From: Aegilops tauschii subsp. strangulata | Taxonomy: Eukaryota > Streptophyta > Magnoliopsida > Poales > Poaceae | Assembly: GCF_002575655.3 (NCBI RefSeq) | Contig: NC_053035.3 | Location: forward strand, 503,346,601 to 503,410,600 | Length of the DNA: 64,000 nt | Reading direction: 5' to 3' | In this document: positions 46,437 to 59,564 of the stretch, piece by piece | Layout of the letters: every line of letters begins with the position of its first letter | Position numbering within the stretch: the stretch's first letter is position 1 | Made by a program: the position numbers and the translations under genes | Notes under the pieces: model-generated | The model's database searches: none | The model's input: the letters and a program-made list of their open reading frames with translations, nothing else | Told to the model about the DNA's origin: nothing

Positions 46437-49400
46437 GTGACCATGAGTGTATTTGTCTCCGTATTTTATTCCAAGGCACGAGTATGCTCTCCGGCAGTGC
46501 TCAGCCTCCGGATCTTTTCAATCTTGCTCGACCGAAAAATCTGTTTGCCCTCGCCGTATAGCATCGTATTGAAATCTGTTGAGCAGTCAAATGGCTCTGT
46601 TGACCGGGTTCGAATCCTCTTCGCTCCGCTCGCAAGCGCTGTTTTTGTTTCTCTTATGTAATTTCTTGACCCACTGACAGGCATGGCCCACTTGTATATT
46701 TGCCATACAGATTATTTGACCGGTTAACAGAGCCATTTGACTGGTCAACACATTTCAATACGATGCTATGCGGCGAGTGGGTGACCGTATAATCACCATT
46801 TCGCATATACAATGACCGTTATAAGCGTATTTTAAAGTTCAGTGACCGTATCATGCTTTCGGTTCAAATATAGTGACCATGAGTGTATTTGTCTCCGTAT
46901 TTTATTCCGAGGCACGAGTATGCTCTCCGGCAGTGCTCAGCCTTCGGATCTTTTCAATCTTGCTCGACCGAAAAATCTGTTTGCGCTCGCCGTATAGCAT
47001 CGTATTGAAATCTGTTGACCAGTCAAATGGCTCTGTTGACCGGGTTCGAATCCTCTTCGCTCCGCTCGCAAGCGCTGTTTTTGTTTCTCTTATGTAATTT
47101 CTTGACCCACTGACAGGCATGGCCCACTTCAATATTTGCCATACAGATTATTTGACCGGTCAACAGAGCCATTTGATTGGTCAACACATTTCAATACGAT
47201 GCTATGCGGCGAGTGGGTGACCGTATAATCACCATTTCGCATATACAATGGCCGTTATAAGCGTATTTTAAGGTTCAATGACCGTATCGTGCTTTCGGTT
47301 CCAATATAGTGACCATGAGTGTATTTATCTCAGTATTTTATTCCAAGACACGAGTATGCTATCCGGCAGTGCTTAGCCTCCGGATCTTTTCAAGCTTGCT
47401 CGACGGAAAAATCTGTTTGCGCTTGCGAGCGCTGTTTGTAGCATCGTATTCAAATCTGTTGACCACTCAAATGGCTCTGTTGACCGGGTTCGAATCCTCT
47501 TCGCTCCGCTCGCAAGCGTTGTTTTTGTTTCTCTTATGTAATTTCTTGGCCCACTGACAGGCATGGCCCACTTCAATATTTGCCATACAGATTATTTGAC
47601 CGGTCAACTGAGCCATTTGACTGGTCAACACATTTCAATACGATGCTATGCGGCGAGTGGGTGACCGTATAATCACCATTTCGCATATACAATGACGGTA
47701 ATAAGCGTATTTTAAAGTTCAGTGGCCGTATCATGCTTTCGGTTCAAATATAGTGACCATGAGTGTATTTATCTCCGTATTTTATTTCAAGACACGAGTA
47801 TGCTCTCTGGCAGTGCTTAGCCTCCGGATCTTTTCAAGCTTGCTCGACCGAAAAATCTGTTTGCGCTCGCCGTATAGCATCGTATTGAAATCTGTTGACC
47901 AGTCAAATGGCTCTGTTGACCGGGTTCGAATCCTCTTCGCTCCGCTCACAAACGCTGTTTTTGTTTCGCTTATGTAATTTCTTGACCCACTGACAGGCAT
48001 GGCCCACTTTAATATTTGCCGTACCGATTATTTGACTGGTCAACAGAGCCATTTGACTGGTCAACACATTTCAATACGATGCTAAGCGGCGAGTGGGTGA
48101 CCGTATAATCACCATTTCGCATATACAATGACCGTAATAAGCGTATTTTAAAGTTCAGTGACCGTATCATGCTTTCGGTTCAAATATAGTGACCATGAGT
48201 GTATTTGTCTCCGTATTTTATTCCAAGACACGAGTATGCTCTCCGGCAGTGCTCAGCCTCCGGATCTTTTCAAGCTTGCTCGACCGAAAAATCTGTTTGC
48301 GCTCCCCGTATAGCATCGTATTGAAATCTGTTGACCAGTCAAATGGCTCTGTTGACCGGGTTCGAATCCTCTTCGCTCCGCTCGCAAGCGCTGTTTTTGT
48401 TTATCTTATGTAATTTCTTGACCCACTGACAGGCATGGCCCAATTCAATATTTGCCATACAGATTATTTGACCGGTCAACAGAGCCATTTGACTTGTCAA
48501 CACATTTCAACACGATGTTATGCGGCGAGTGGGTGACCGTATAATCACCATTTCGCATATACAATGACCGTAATAAGCGTATTTTAAAGTTCAGTGACCG
48601 TATCATGCTTTCGGTTCAAATATAGTGACCATGAGTGTATTTGTCTCCGTATTTTATTCCAAGGCACGAGTATGCTCTCCGGCAGTGCTCAGCCTCCGGA
48701 TCTTTTCAATCTTGCTCGACCGAAAAATCTGTTTGCCCTCGCCGTATAGCATCGTATTGAAATCTGTTGACCAGTCAAATGGCTCTGTTGACCGGGTTCG
48801 AATCCTCTTCGCTCCGCTCGCAAGCGCTGTTTTTGTTTCTCTTATGTAATTTCTTGACCCACTGACAGGCATGGCCCACTTGTATATTTGCCATACAGAT
48901 TATTTGACCGGTTAACAGAGCCATTTGACTGGTCAACACATTTCAATACGATGCTATGCGGCGAGTGGGTGACCGTATAATCACCATTTCGCATATACAA
49001 TGACCGTTATAAGCGTATTTTAAAGTTCAGTGACCGTATCATGCTTTCGGTTCAAATATAGTGACCATGAGTGTATTTGTCTCCGTATTTTATTCCGAGG
49101 CACGAGTATGCTCTCCGGCAGTGCTCAGCCTTCGGATCTTTTCAATCTTGCTCGACCGAAAAATCTGTTTGCGCTCGCCGTATAGCATCGTATTGAAATC
49201 TGTTGACCAGTCAAATGGCTCTGTTGACCGGGTTCGAATCCTCTTCGCTCCGCTCGCAAGCGCTGTTTTTGTTTCTCTTATGTAATTTCTTGACCCACTG
49301 ACAGGCATGGCCCACTTCAATATTTGCCATACAGATTATTTGACCGGTCAACAGAGCCATTTGATTGGTCAACACATTTCAATACGATGCTATGCGGCGA

Positions 49401-52400
49401 GTGGGTGACCGTATAATCACCATTTCGCATATACAATGGCCGTTATAAGCGTATTTTAAGGTTCAATGACCGTATCGTGCTTTCGGTTCCAATATAGTGA
49501 CCATGAGTGTATTTATCTCAGTATTTTATTCCAAGACACGAGTATGCTATCCGGCAGTGCTTAGCCTCCGGATCTTTTCAAGCTTGCTCGACGGAAAAAT
49601 CTGTTTGCGCTTGCGAGCGCTGTTTGTAGCATCGTATTCAAATCTGTTGACCACTCAAATGGCTCTGTTGACCGGGTTCGAATCCTCTTCGCTCCGCTCG
49701 CAAGCGTTGTTTTTGTTTCTCTTATGTAATTTCTTGGCCCACTGACAGGCATGGCCCACTTCAATATTTGCCATACAGATTATTTGACCGGTCAACTGAG
49801 CCATTTGACTGGTCAACACATTTCAATACGATGCTATGCGGCGAGTGGGTGACCGTATAATCACCATTTCGCATATACAATGACGGTAATAAGCGTATTT
49901 TAAAGTTCAGTGGCCGTATCATGCTTTCGGTTCAAATATAGTGACCATGAGTGTATTTATCTCCGTATTTTATTTCAAGACACGAGTATGCTCTCCGGCA
50001 GTGCTCAGCCTCCGGATCTTTTCAAGCTTGCTCGACCGAAAAATCTGTTTGCGCTCGCCGTATAGCATCGTATTGAAATCTGTTGACCAGTCAAATGGCT
50101 CTGTTGACCGGGTTCGAATCCTCTTCGCTCCGCTCACAAACGCTGTTTTTGTTTCGCTTATGTAATTTCTTGACCCACTGACAGGCATGGCCCACTTTAA
50201 TATTTGCCGTACCGATTATTTGACTGGTCAACAGAGCCATTTGACTGGTCAACACATTTCAATACGATGCTATGCGGCGAGTGGGTGACCGTATAATCAC
50301 CATTTCGCATATACAATGACCGTAATAAGCGTATTTTAAAGTTCAGTGACCGTATCATGCTTTCGGTTCAAATATAGTGACCATGAGTGTATTTGTCTCC
50401 GTATTTTATTCCAAGACACGAGTATGCTCTCCGGCAGTGCTCAGCCTCCGGATCTTTTCAAGCTTGCTCGACCGAAAAATCTGTTTGCGCTCCCCGTATA
50501 GCATCGTATTGAAATCTGTTGACCAGTCAAATGGCTCTGTTGACCGGGTTCGAATCCTCTTCGCTCCGCTCGCAAGCGCTGTTTTTGTTTATCTTATGTA
50601 ATTTCTTGACCCACTGACAGGCATGGCCCACTTCAATATTTGCCATACAGATTATTTGACCGGTCAACAGAGCCATTTGACTTGTCAACACATTTCAACA
50701 CGATGTTATGCGGCGAGTGGGTGACCGTATAATCACCATTTCGCATATACAATGACCGTAATAAGCGTATTTTAATGTTCAGTGACCGTATCATGCTTTC
50801 GGTTCAAATATAGTGACCATGAGTGTATTTGTCTCCGTATTTTATTCCAAGGCACGAGTATGCTCTCCGGCAGTGCTCAGCCTCCGGATCTTTTCAATCT
50901 TGCTCGACCGAAAAATCTGTTTGCCCTCGCCGTATAGCATCGTATTGAAATCTGTTGACCAGTCAAATGGCTCTGTTGACCGGGTTCGAATCCTCTTCGC
51001 TCCGCTCGCAAGCGCTGTTTTTGTTTCTCTTATGTAATTTCTTGACCCACTGACAGGCATGGCCCACTTGTATATTTGCCATACAGATTATTTGACCGGT
51101 TAACAGAGCCATTTGACTGGTCAACACATTTCAATACGATGCTATGCGGCGAGTGGGTGACCGTATAATCACCATTTCGCATATACAATGACCGTTATAA
51201 GCGTATTTTAAAGTTCAGTGACCGTATCATGCTTTCGGTTCAAATATAGTGACCATGAGTGTATTTGTCTCCGTATTTTATTCCGAGGCACGAGTATGCT
51301 CTCCGGCAGTGCTCAGCCTTCGGATCTTTTCAATCTTGCTCGACCGAAAAATCTGTTTGCGCTCGCCGTATAGCATCGTATTGAAATCTGTTGACCAGTC
51401 AAATGGCTCTGTTGACCGGGTTCGAATCCTCTTCGCTCCGCTCGCAAGCGCTGTTTTTGTTTCTCTTATGTAATTTCTTGACCCACTGACAGGCATGGCC
51501 CACTTCAATATTTGCCATACAGATTATTTGACCGGTCAACAGAGCCATTTGATTGGTCAACACATTTCAATACGATGCTATGCGGCGAGTGGGTGACCGT
51601 ATAATCACCATTTCGCATATACAATGGCCGTTATAAGCGTATTTTAAGGTTCAATGACCGTATCGTGCTTTCGGTTCCAATATAGTGACCATGAGTGTAT
51701 TTATCTCAGTATTTTATTCCAAGACACGAGTATGCTATCCGGCAGTGCTTAGCCTCCGGATCTTTTCAAGCTTGCTCGACGGAAAAATCTGTTTGCGCTT
51801 GCGAGCGCTGTTTGTAGCATCGTATTCAAATCTGTTGACCACTCAAATGGCTCTGTTGACCGGGTTCGAATCCTCTTCGCTCCGCTCGCAAGCGTTGTTT
51901 TTGTTTCTCTTATGTAATTTCTTGGCCCACTGACAGGCATGGCCCACTTCAATATTTGCCATACAGATTATTTGACCGGTCAACTGAGCCATTTGACTGG
52001 TCAACACATTTCAATACGATGCTATGCGGCGAGTGGGTGACCGTATAATCACCATTTCGCATATACAATGACGGTAATAAGCGTATTTTAAAGTTCAGTG
52101 GCCGTATCATGCTTTCGGTTCAAATATAGTGACCATGAGTGTATTTATCTCCGTATTTTATTTCAAGACACGAGTATGCTCTCTGGCAGTGCTCAGCCTC
52201 CGGATCTTTTCAAGCTTGCTCGACCGAAAAATCTGTTTGCGCTCGCCGTATAGCATCGTATTGAAATCTGTTGACCAGTCAAATGGCTCTGTTGACCGGG
52301 TTCGAATCCTCTTCGCTCCGCTCACAAACGCTGTTTTTGTTTCGCTTATGTAATTTCTTGACCCACTGACAGGCATGGCCCACTTTAATATTTGTCGTAC

Positions 52401-55400
52401 CGATTATTTGACTGGTCAACAGAGCCATTTGACTGGTCAACACATTTCAATACGATGCTAAGCGGCGAGTGGGTGACCGTATAATCACCATTTCGCATAT
52501 ACAATGACCGTAATAAGCGTATTTTAAAGTTCAGTGACCGTATCATGCTTTCGGTTCAAATATAGTGACCATGAGTGTATTTGTCTCCGTATTTTATTCC
52601 AAGACACGAGTATGCTCTCCGGCAGTGCTCAGCCTCCGGATCTTTTCAAGCTTGCTCGACCGAAAAATCTGTTTGCGCTCCCCGTATAGCATCGTATTGA
52701 AATCTGTTGACCAGTCAAATGGCTCTGTTGACCGGGTTCGAATCCTCTTCGCTCCGCTCGCAAGCGCTGTTTTTGTTTATCTTATGTAATTTCTTGACCC
52801 ACTGACAGGCATGGCCCACTTCAATATTTGCCATACAGATTATTTGACCGGTCAACAGAGCCATTTGACTTGTCAACACATTTCAACACGATGTTATGCG
52901 GCGAGTGGGTGACCGTATAATCACCATTTCGCATATACAATGACCGTAATAAGCGTATTTTAAAGTTCAGTGACCGTATCATGCTTTCGGTTCAAATATA
53001 GTGACCATGAGTGTATTTGTCTCCGTATTTTATTCCAAGGCACGAGTATGCTCTCCGGCAGTGCTCAGCCTCCGGATCTTTTCAATCTTGCTCGACCGAA
53101 AAATCTGTTTGCCCTCGCCGTATAGCATCGTATTGAAATCTGTTGACCAGTCAAATGGCTCTGTTGACCGGGTTCGAATCCTCTTCGCTCCGCTCGCAAG
53201 CGCTGTTTTTGTTTCTCTTATGTAATTTCTTGACCCACTGACAGGCATGGCCCACTTGTATATTTGCCATACAGATTATTTGACCGGTTAACAGAGCCAT
53301 TTGACTGGTCAACACATTTCAATACGATGCTATGCGGCGAGTGGGTGACCGTATAATCACCATTTCGCATATACAATGACCGTTATAAGCGTATTTTAAA
53401 GTTCAGTGACCGTATCATGCTTTCGGTTCAAATATAGTGACCATGAGTGTATTTGTCTCCGTATTTTATTCCGAGGCACGAGTATGCTCTCCGGCAGTGC
53501 TCAGCCTTCGGATCTTTTCAATCTTGCTCGACCGAAAAATCTGTTTGCGCTCGCCGTATAGCATCGTATTGAAATCTGTTGACCAGTCAAATGGCTCTGT
53601 TGACCGGGTTCGAATCCTCTTCGCTCCGCTCGCAAGCGCTGTTTTTGTTTCTCTTATGTAATTTCTTGACCCACTGACAGGCATGGCCCACTTCAATATT
53701 TGCCATACAGATTATTTGACCGGTCAACAGAGCCATTTGATTGGTCAACACATTTCAATACGATGCTATGCGGCGAGTGGGTGACCGTATAATCACCATT
53801 TCGCATATACAATGGCCGTTATAAGCGTATTTTAAGGTTCAATGACCGTATCGTGCTTTCGGTTCCAATATAGTGACCATGAGTGTATTTATCTCAGTAT
53901 TTTATTCCTAGACACGAGTATGCTATCCGGCAGTGCTTAGCCTCCGGATCTTTTCAAGCTTGCTCGACGGAAAAATCTGTTTGCGCTTGCGAGCGCTGTT
54001 TGTAGCATCGTATTCAAATCTGTTGACCACTCAAATGGCTCTGTTGACCGGGTTCGAATCCTCTTCGCTCCGCTCGCAAGCGTTGTTTTTGTTTCTCTTA
54101 TGTAATTTCTTGGCCCACTGACAGGCATGGCCCACTTCAATATTTGCCATATAGATTATTTGACCGGTCAACTGAGCCATTTGACTGGTCAACACATTTC
54201 AATACGATGCTATGCGGCGAGTGGGTGACCGTATAATCACCATTTCGCATATACAATGACGGTAATAAGCGTATTTTAAAGTTCAGTGGCCGTATCATGC
54301 TTTCGGTTCAAATATAGTGACCATGAGTGTATTTATCTCCGTATTTTATTTCAAGACACGAGTATGCTCTCTGGCAGTGCTCAGCCTCCGGATCTTTTCA
54401 AGCTTGCTCGACCGAAAAATCTGTTTGCGCTCGCCGTATAGCATCGTATTGAAATCTGTTGACCAGTCAAATGGCTCTGTTGACCGGGTTCGAATCCTCT
54501 TCGCTCCGCTCACAAACGCTGTTTTTGTTTCGCTTATGTAATTTCTTGACCCACTGACAGGCATGGCCCACTTTAATATTTGCCGTACCGATTATTTGAC
54601 TGGTCAACAGAGCCATTTGACTGGTCAACACATTTCAATACGATGCTAAGCGGCGAGTGGGTGACCGTATAATCACCATTTCGCATATACAATGACCGTA
54701 ATAAGCGTATTTTAAAGTTCAGTGACCGTATCATGCTTTCGGTTCAAATATAGTGACCATGAGTGTATTTGTCTCCGTATTTTATTCCAAGACACGAGTA
54801 TGCCCTCCGGCAGTGCTCAGCCTCCGGATCTTTTCAAGCTTGCTCGACCGAAAAATCTGTTTGCGCTCCCCGTATAGCATCGTATTGAAATCTGTTGACC
54901 AGTCAAATGGCTCTGTTGACCGGGTTCGAATCCTCTTCGCTCCGCTCGCAAGCGCTGTTTTTGTTTATCTTATGTAATTTCTTGACCCACTGACAGGCAT
55001 GGCCCACTTCAATATTTGCCATACAGATTATTTGACCGGTCAACAGAGCCATTTGACTTGTCAACACATTTCAACACGATGTTATGCGGCGAGTGGGTGA
55101 CCGTATAATCACCATTTCGCATATACAATGACCGTAATAAGCGTATTTTAAAGTTCAGTGACCGTATCATGCTTTCGGTTCAAATATAGTGACCATGAGT
55201 GTATTTGTCTCCGTATTTTATTCCAAGGCACGAGTATGCTCTCCGGCAGTGCTCAGCCTCCGGATCTTTTCAATCTTGCTCGACCGAAAAATCTGTTTGC
55301 CCTCGCCGTATAGCATCGTATTGAAATCTGTTGACCAGTCAAATGGCTCTGTTGACCGGGTTCGAATCCTCTTCGCTCCGCTCGCAAGCGCTGTTTTTGT

Positions 55401-58400
55401 TTCTCTTATGTAATTTCTTGACCCACTGACAGGCATGGCCCACTTGTATATTTGCCATACAGATTATTTGACCGGTTAACAGAGCCATTTGACTGGTCAA
55501 CACATTTCAATACGATGCTATGCGGCGAGTGGGTGACCGTATAATCACCATTTCGCATATACAATGACCGTTATAAGCGTATTTTAAAGTTCAGTGACCG
55601 TATCATGCTTTCGGTTCAAATATAGTGACCATGAGTGTATTTGTCTCCGTATTTTATTCCGAGGCACGAGTATGCTCTCCGGCAGTGCTCAGCCTTCGGA
55701 TCTTTTCAATCTTGCTCGACCGAAAAATCTGTTTGCGCTCGCCGTATAGCATCGTATTGAAATCTGTTGACCAGTCAAATGGCTCTGTTGACCGGGTTCG
55801 AATCCTCTTCGCTCCGCTCGCAAGCGCTGTTTTTGTTTCTCTTATGTAATTTCTTGACCCACTGACAGGCATGGCCCACTTCAATATTTGCCATACAGAT
55901 TATTTGACCGGTCAACAGAGCCATTTGATTGGTCAACACATTTCAATACGATGCTATGCGGCGAGTGGGTGACCGTATAATCACCATTTCGCATATACAA
56001 TGGCCGTTATAAGCGTATTTTAAGGTTCAATGACCGTATCGTGCTTTCGGTTCCAATATAGTGACCATGAGTGTATTTATCTCAGTATTTTATTCCAAGA
56101 CACGAGTATGCTATCCGGCAGTGCTTAGCCTCCGGATCTTTTCAAGCTTGCTCGACGGAAAAATCTGTTTGCGCTTGCGAGCGCTGTTTGTAGCATCGTA
56201 TTCAAATCTGTTGACCACTCAAATGGCTCTGTTGACCGGGTTCGAATCCTCTTCGCTCCGCTCGCAAGCGTTGTTTTTGTTTCTCTTATGTAATTTCTTG
56301 GCCCACTGACAGGCATGGCCCACTTCAATATTTGCCATACAGATTATTTGACCGGTCAACTGAGCCATTTGACTGGTCAACACATTTCAATACGATGCTA
56401 TGCGGCGAGTGGGTGACCGTATAATCACCATTTCGCATATACAATGACGGTAATAAGCGTATTTTAAAGTTCAGTGGCCGTATCATGCTTTCGGTTCAAA
56501 TATAGTGACCATGAGTGTATTTATCTCCGTATTTTATTTCAAGACACGAGTATGCTCTCTGGCAGTGCTCAGCCTCCGGATCTTTTCAAGCTTGCTCGAC
56601 CGAAAAATCTGTTTGCGCTCGCCGTATAGCATCGTATTGAAATCTGTTGACCAGTCAAATGGCTCTGTTGACCGGGTTCGAATCCTCTTCGCTCCGCTCA
56701 CAAACGCTGTTTTTGTTTCGCTTATGTAATTTCTTGACCCACTGACAGGCATGGCCCACTTTAATATTTGCCGTACCGATTATTTGACTGGTCAACAGAG
56801 CCATTTGACTGGTCAACACATTTCAATACGATGCTAAGCGGCGAGTGGGTGACCGTATAATCACCATTTCGCATATACAATGACCGTAATAAGCGTATTT
56901 TAAAGTTCAGTGACCGTATCATGCTTTCGGTTCAAATATAGTGACCATGAGTGTATTTGTCTCCGTATTTTATTCCAAGACACGAGTATGCCCTCCGGCA
57001 GTGCTCAGCCTCCGGATCTTTTCAAGCTTGCTCGACCGAAAAATCTGTTTGCGCTCCCCGTATAGCATCGTATTGAAATCTGTTGACCAGTCAAATGGCT
57101 CTGTTGACCGGGTTCGAATCCTCTTCGCTCCGCTCGCAAGCGCTGTTTTTGTTTATCTTATGTAATTTCTTGACCCACTGACAGGCATGGCCCACTTCAA
57201 TATTTGCCATACAGATTATTTGACCGGTCAACAGAGCCATTTGACTTGTCAACACATTTCAACACGATGTTATGCGGCGAGTGGGTGACCGTATAATCAC
57301 CATTTCGCATATACAATGACCGTAATAAGCGTATTTTAAAGTTCAGTGACCGTATCATGCTTTCGGTTCAAATATAGTGACCATGAGTGTATTTGTCTCC
57401 GTATTTTATTCCAAGGCACGAGTATGCTCTCCGGCAGTGCTCAGCCTCCGGATCTTTTCAATCTTGCTCGACCGAAAAATCTGTTTGCCCTCGCCGTATA
57501 GCATCGTATTGAAATCTGTTGACCAGTCAAATGGCTCTGTTGACCGGGTTCGAATCCTCTTCGCTCCGCTCGCAAGCGCTGTTTTTGTTTCTCTTATGTA
57601 ATTTCTTGACCCACTGACAGGCATGGCCCACTTGTATATTTGCCATACAGATTATTTGACCGGTTAACAGAGCCATTTGACTGGTCAACACATTTCAATA
57701 CGATGCTATGCGGCGAGTGGGTGACCGTATAATCACCATTTCGCATATACAATGACCGTTATAAGCGTATTTTAAAGTTCAGTGACCGTATCATGCTTTC
57801 GGTTCAAATATAGTGACCATGAGTGTATTTGTCTCCGTATTTTATTCCGAGGCACGAGTATGCTCTCCGGCAGTGCTCAGCCTTCGGATCTTTTCAATCT
57901 TGCTCGACCGAAAAATCTGTTTGCGCTCGCCGTATAGCATCGTATTGAAATCTGTTGACCAGTCAAATGGCTCTGTTGACCGGGTTCGAATCCTCTTCGC
58001 TCCGCTCGCAAGCGCTGTTTTTGTTTCTCTTATGTAATTTCTTGACCCACTGACAGGCATGGCCCACTTCAATATTTGCCATACAGATTATTTGACCGGT
58101 CAACAGAGCCATTTGATTGGTCAACACATTTCAATACGATGCTATGCGGCGAGTGGGTGACCGTATAATCACCATTTCGCATATACAATGGCCGTTATAA
58201 GCGTATTTTAAGGTTCAATGACCGTATCGTGCTTTCGGTTCCAATATAGTGACCATGAGTGTATTTATCTCAGTATTTTATTCCAAGACACGAGTATGCT
58301 ATCCGGCAGTGCTTAGCCTCCGGATCTTTTCAAGCTTGCTCGACGGAAAAATCTGTTTGCGCTTGCGAGCGCTGTTTGTAGCATCGTATTCAAATCTGTT

Positions 58401-59564
58401 GACCACTCAAATGGCTCTGTTGACCGGGTTCGAATCCTCTTCGCTCCGCTCGCAAGCGTTGTTTTTGTTTCTCTTATGTAATTTCTTGGCCCACTGACAG
58501 GCATGGCCCACTTCAATATTTGCCATACAGATTATTTGACCGGTCAACTGAGCCATTTGACTGGTCAACACATTTCAATACGATGCTATGCGGCGAGTGG
58601 GTGACCGTATAATCACCATTTCGCATATACAATGACGGTAATAAGCGTATTTTAAAGTTCAGTGGCCGTATCATGCTTTCGGTTCAAATATAGTGACCAT
58701 GAGTGTATTTATCTCCGTATTTTATTTCAAGACACGAGTATGCTCTCTGGCAGTGCTCAGCCTCCGGATCTTTTCAAGCTTGCTCGACCGAAAAATCTGT
58801 TTGCGCTCGCCGTATAGCATCGTATTGAAATCTGTTGACCAGTCAAATGGCTCTGTTGACCGGGTTCGAATCCTCTTCGCTCCGCTCACAAACGCTGTTT
58901 TTGTTTCGCTTATGTAATTTCTTGACCCACTGACAGGCATGGCCCACTTTAATATTTGCCGTACCGATTATTTGACTGGTCAACAGAGCCATTTGACTGG
59001 TCAACACATTTCAATACGATGCTAAGCGGCGAGTGGGTGACCGTATAATCACCATTTCGCATATACAATGACCGTAATAAGCGTATTTTAAAGTTCAGTG
59101 ACCGTATCATGCTTTCGGTTCAAATATAGTGACCATGAGTGTATTTGTCTCCGTATTTTATTCCAAGACACGAGTATGCCCTCCGGCAGTGCTCAGCCTC
59201 CGGATCTTTTCAAGCTTGCTCGACCGAAAAATCTGTTTGCGCTCCCCGTATAGCATCGTATTGAAATCTGTTGACCAGTCAAATGGCTCTGTTGACCGGG
59301 TTCGAATCCTCTTCGCTCCGCTCGCAAGCGCTGTTTTTGTTTCTCTTATGTAATTTCTTGACCCACTGACAGGCATGGCCCACTTCAATATTTGCCATAC
59401 AGATTATTTGACCGGTCAACAGAGCCATTTGACTTGTCAACACATTTCAACACGATGTTATGCGGCGAGTGGGTGACCGTATAATCACCATTTCGCATAT
59501 ACAATGACCGTAATAAGCGTATTTTAAAGTTCAGTGACCGTATCATGCTTTCGGTTCAAATATA
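46437..59564 (+). repeat. 5-monomer higher-order repeat, 2,188 bp, six copies
   Basis: Units start at 46437, 48625, 50813, 53001, 55189 and 57377, exactly 2,188 bp apart. The monomers are A (436, TTTGCCCTCGCC), B (436, ATTCCGAGGC), C (444, CTTGGCCCAC), D (436, TTTCAAGACACG, CTCACAAACG) and E (436, TTTATCTTATG). Copies differ at only a few sites. Shared changes order them: TATGCCCTCC in monomer E occurs only in the last three copies (54753, 56941, 59129). The last E has TTTCTCTTATG, like the non-amplified form. Confidence 0.95.
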
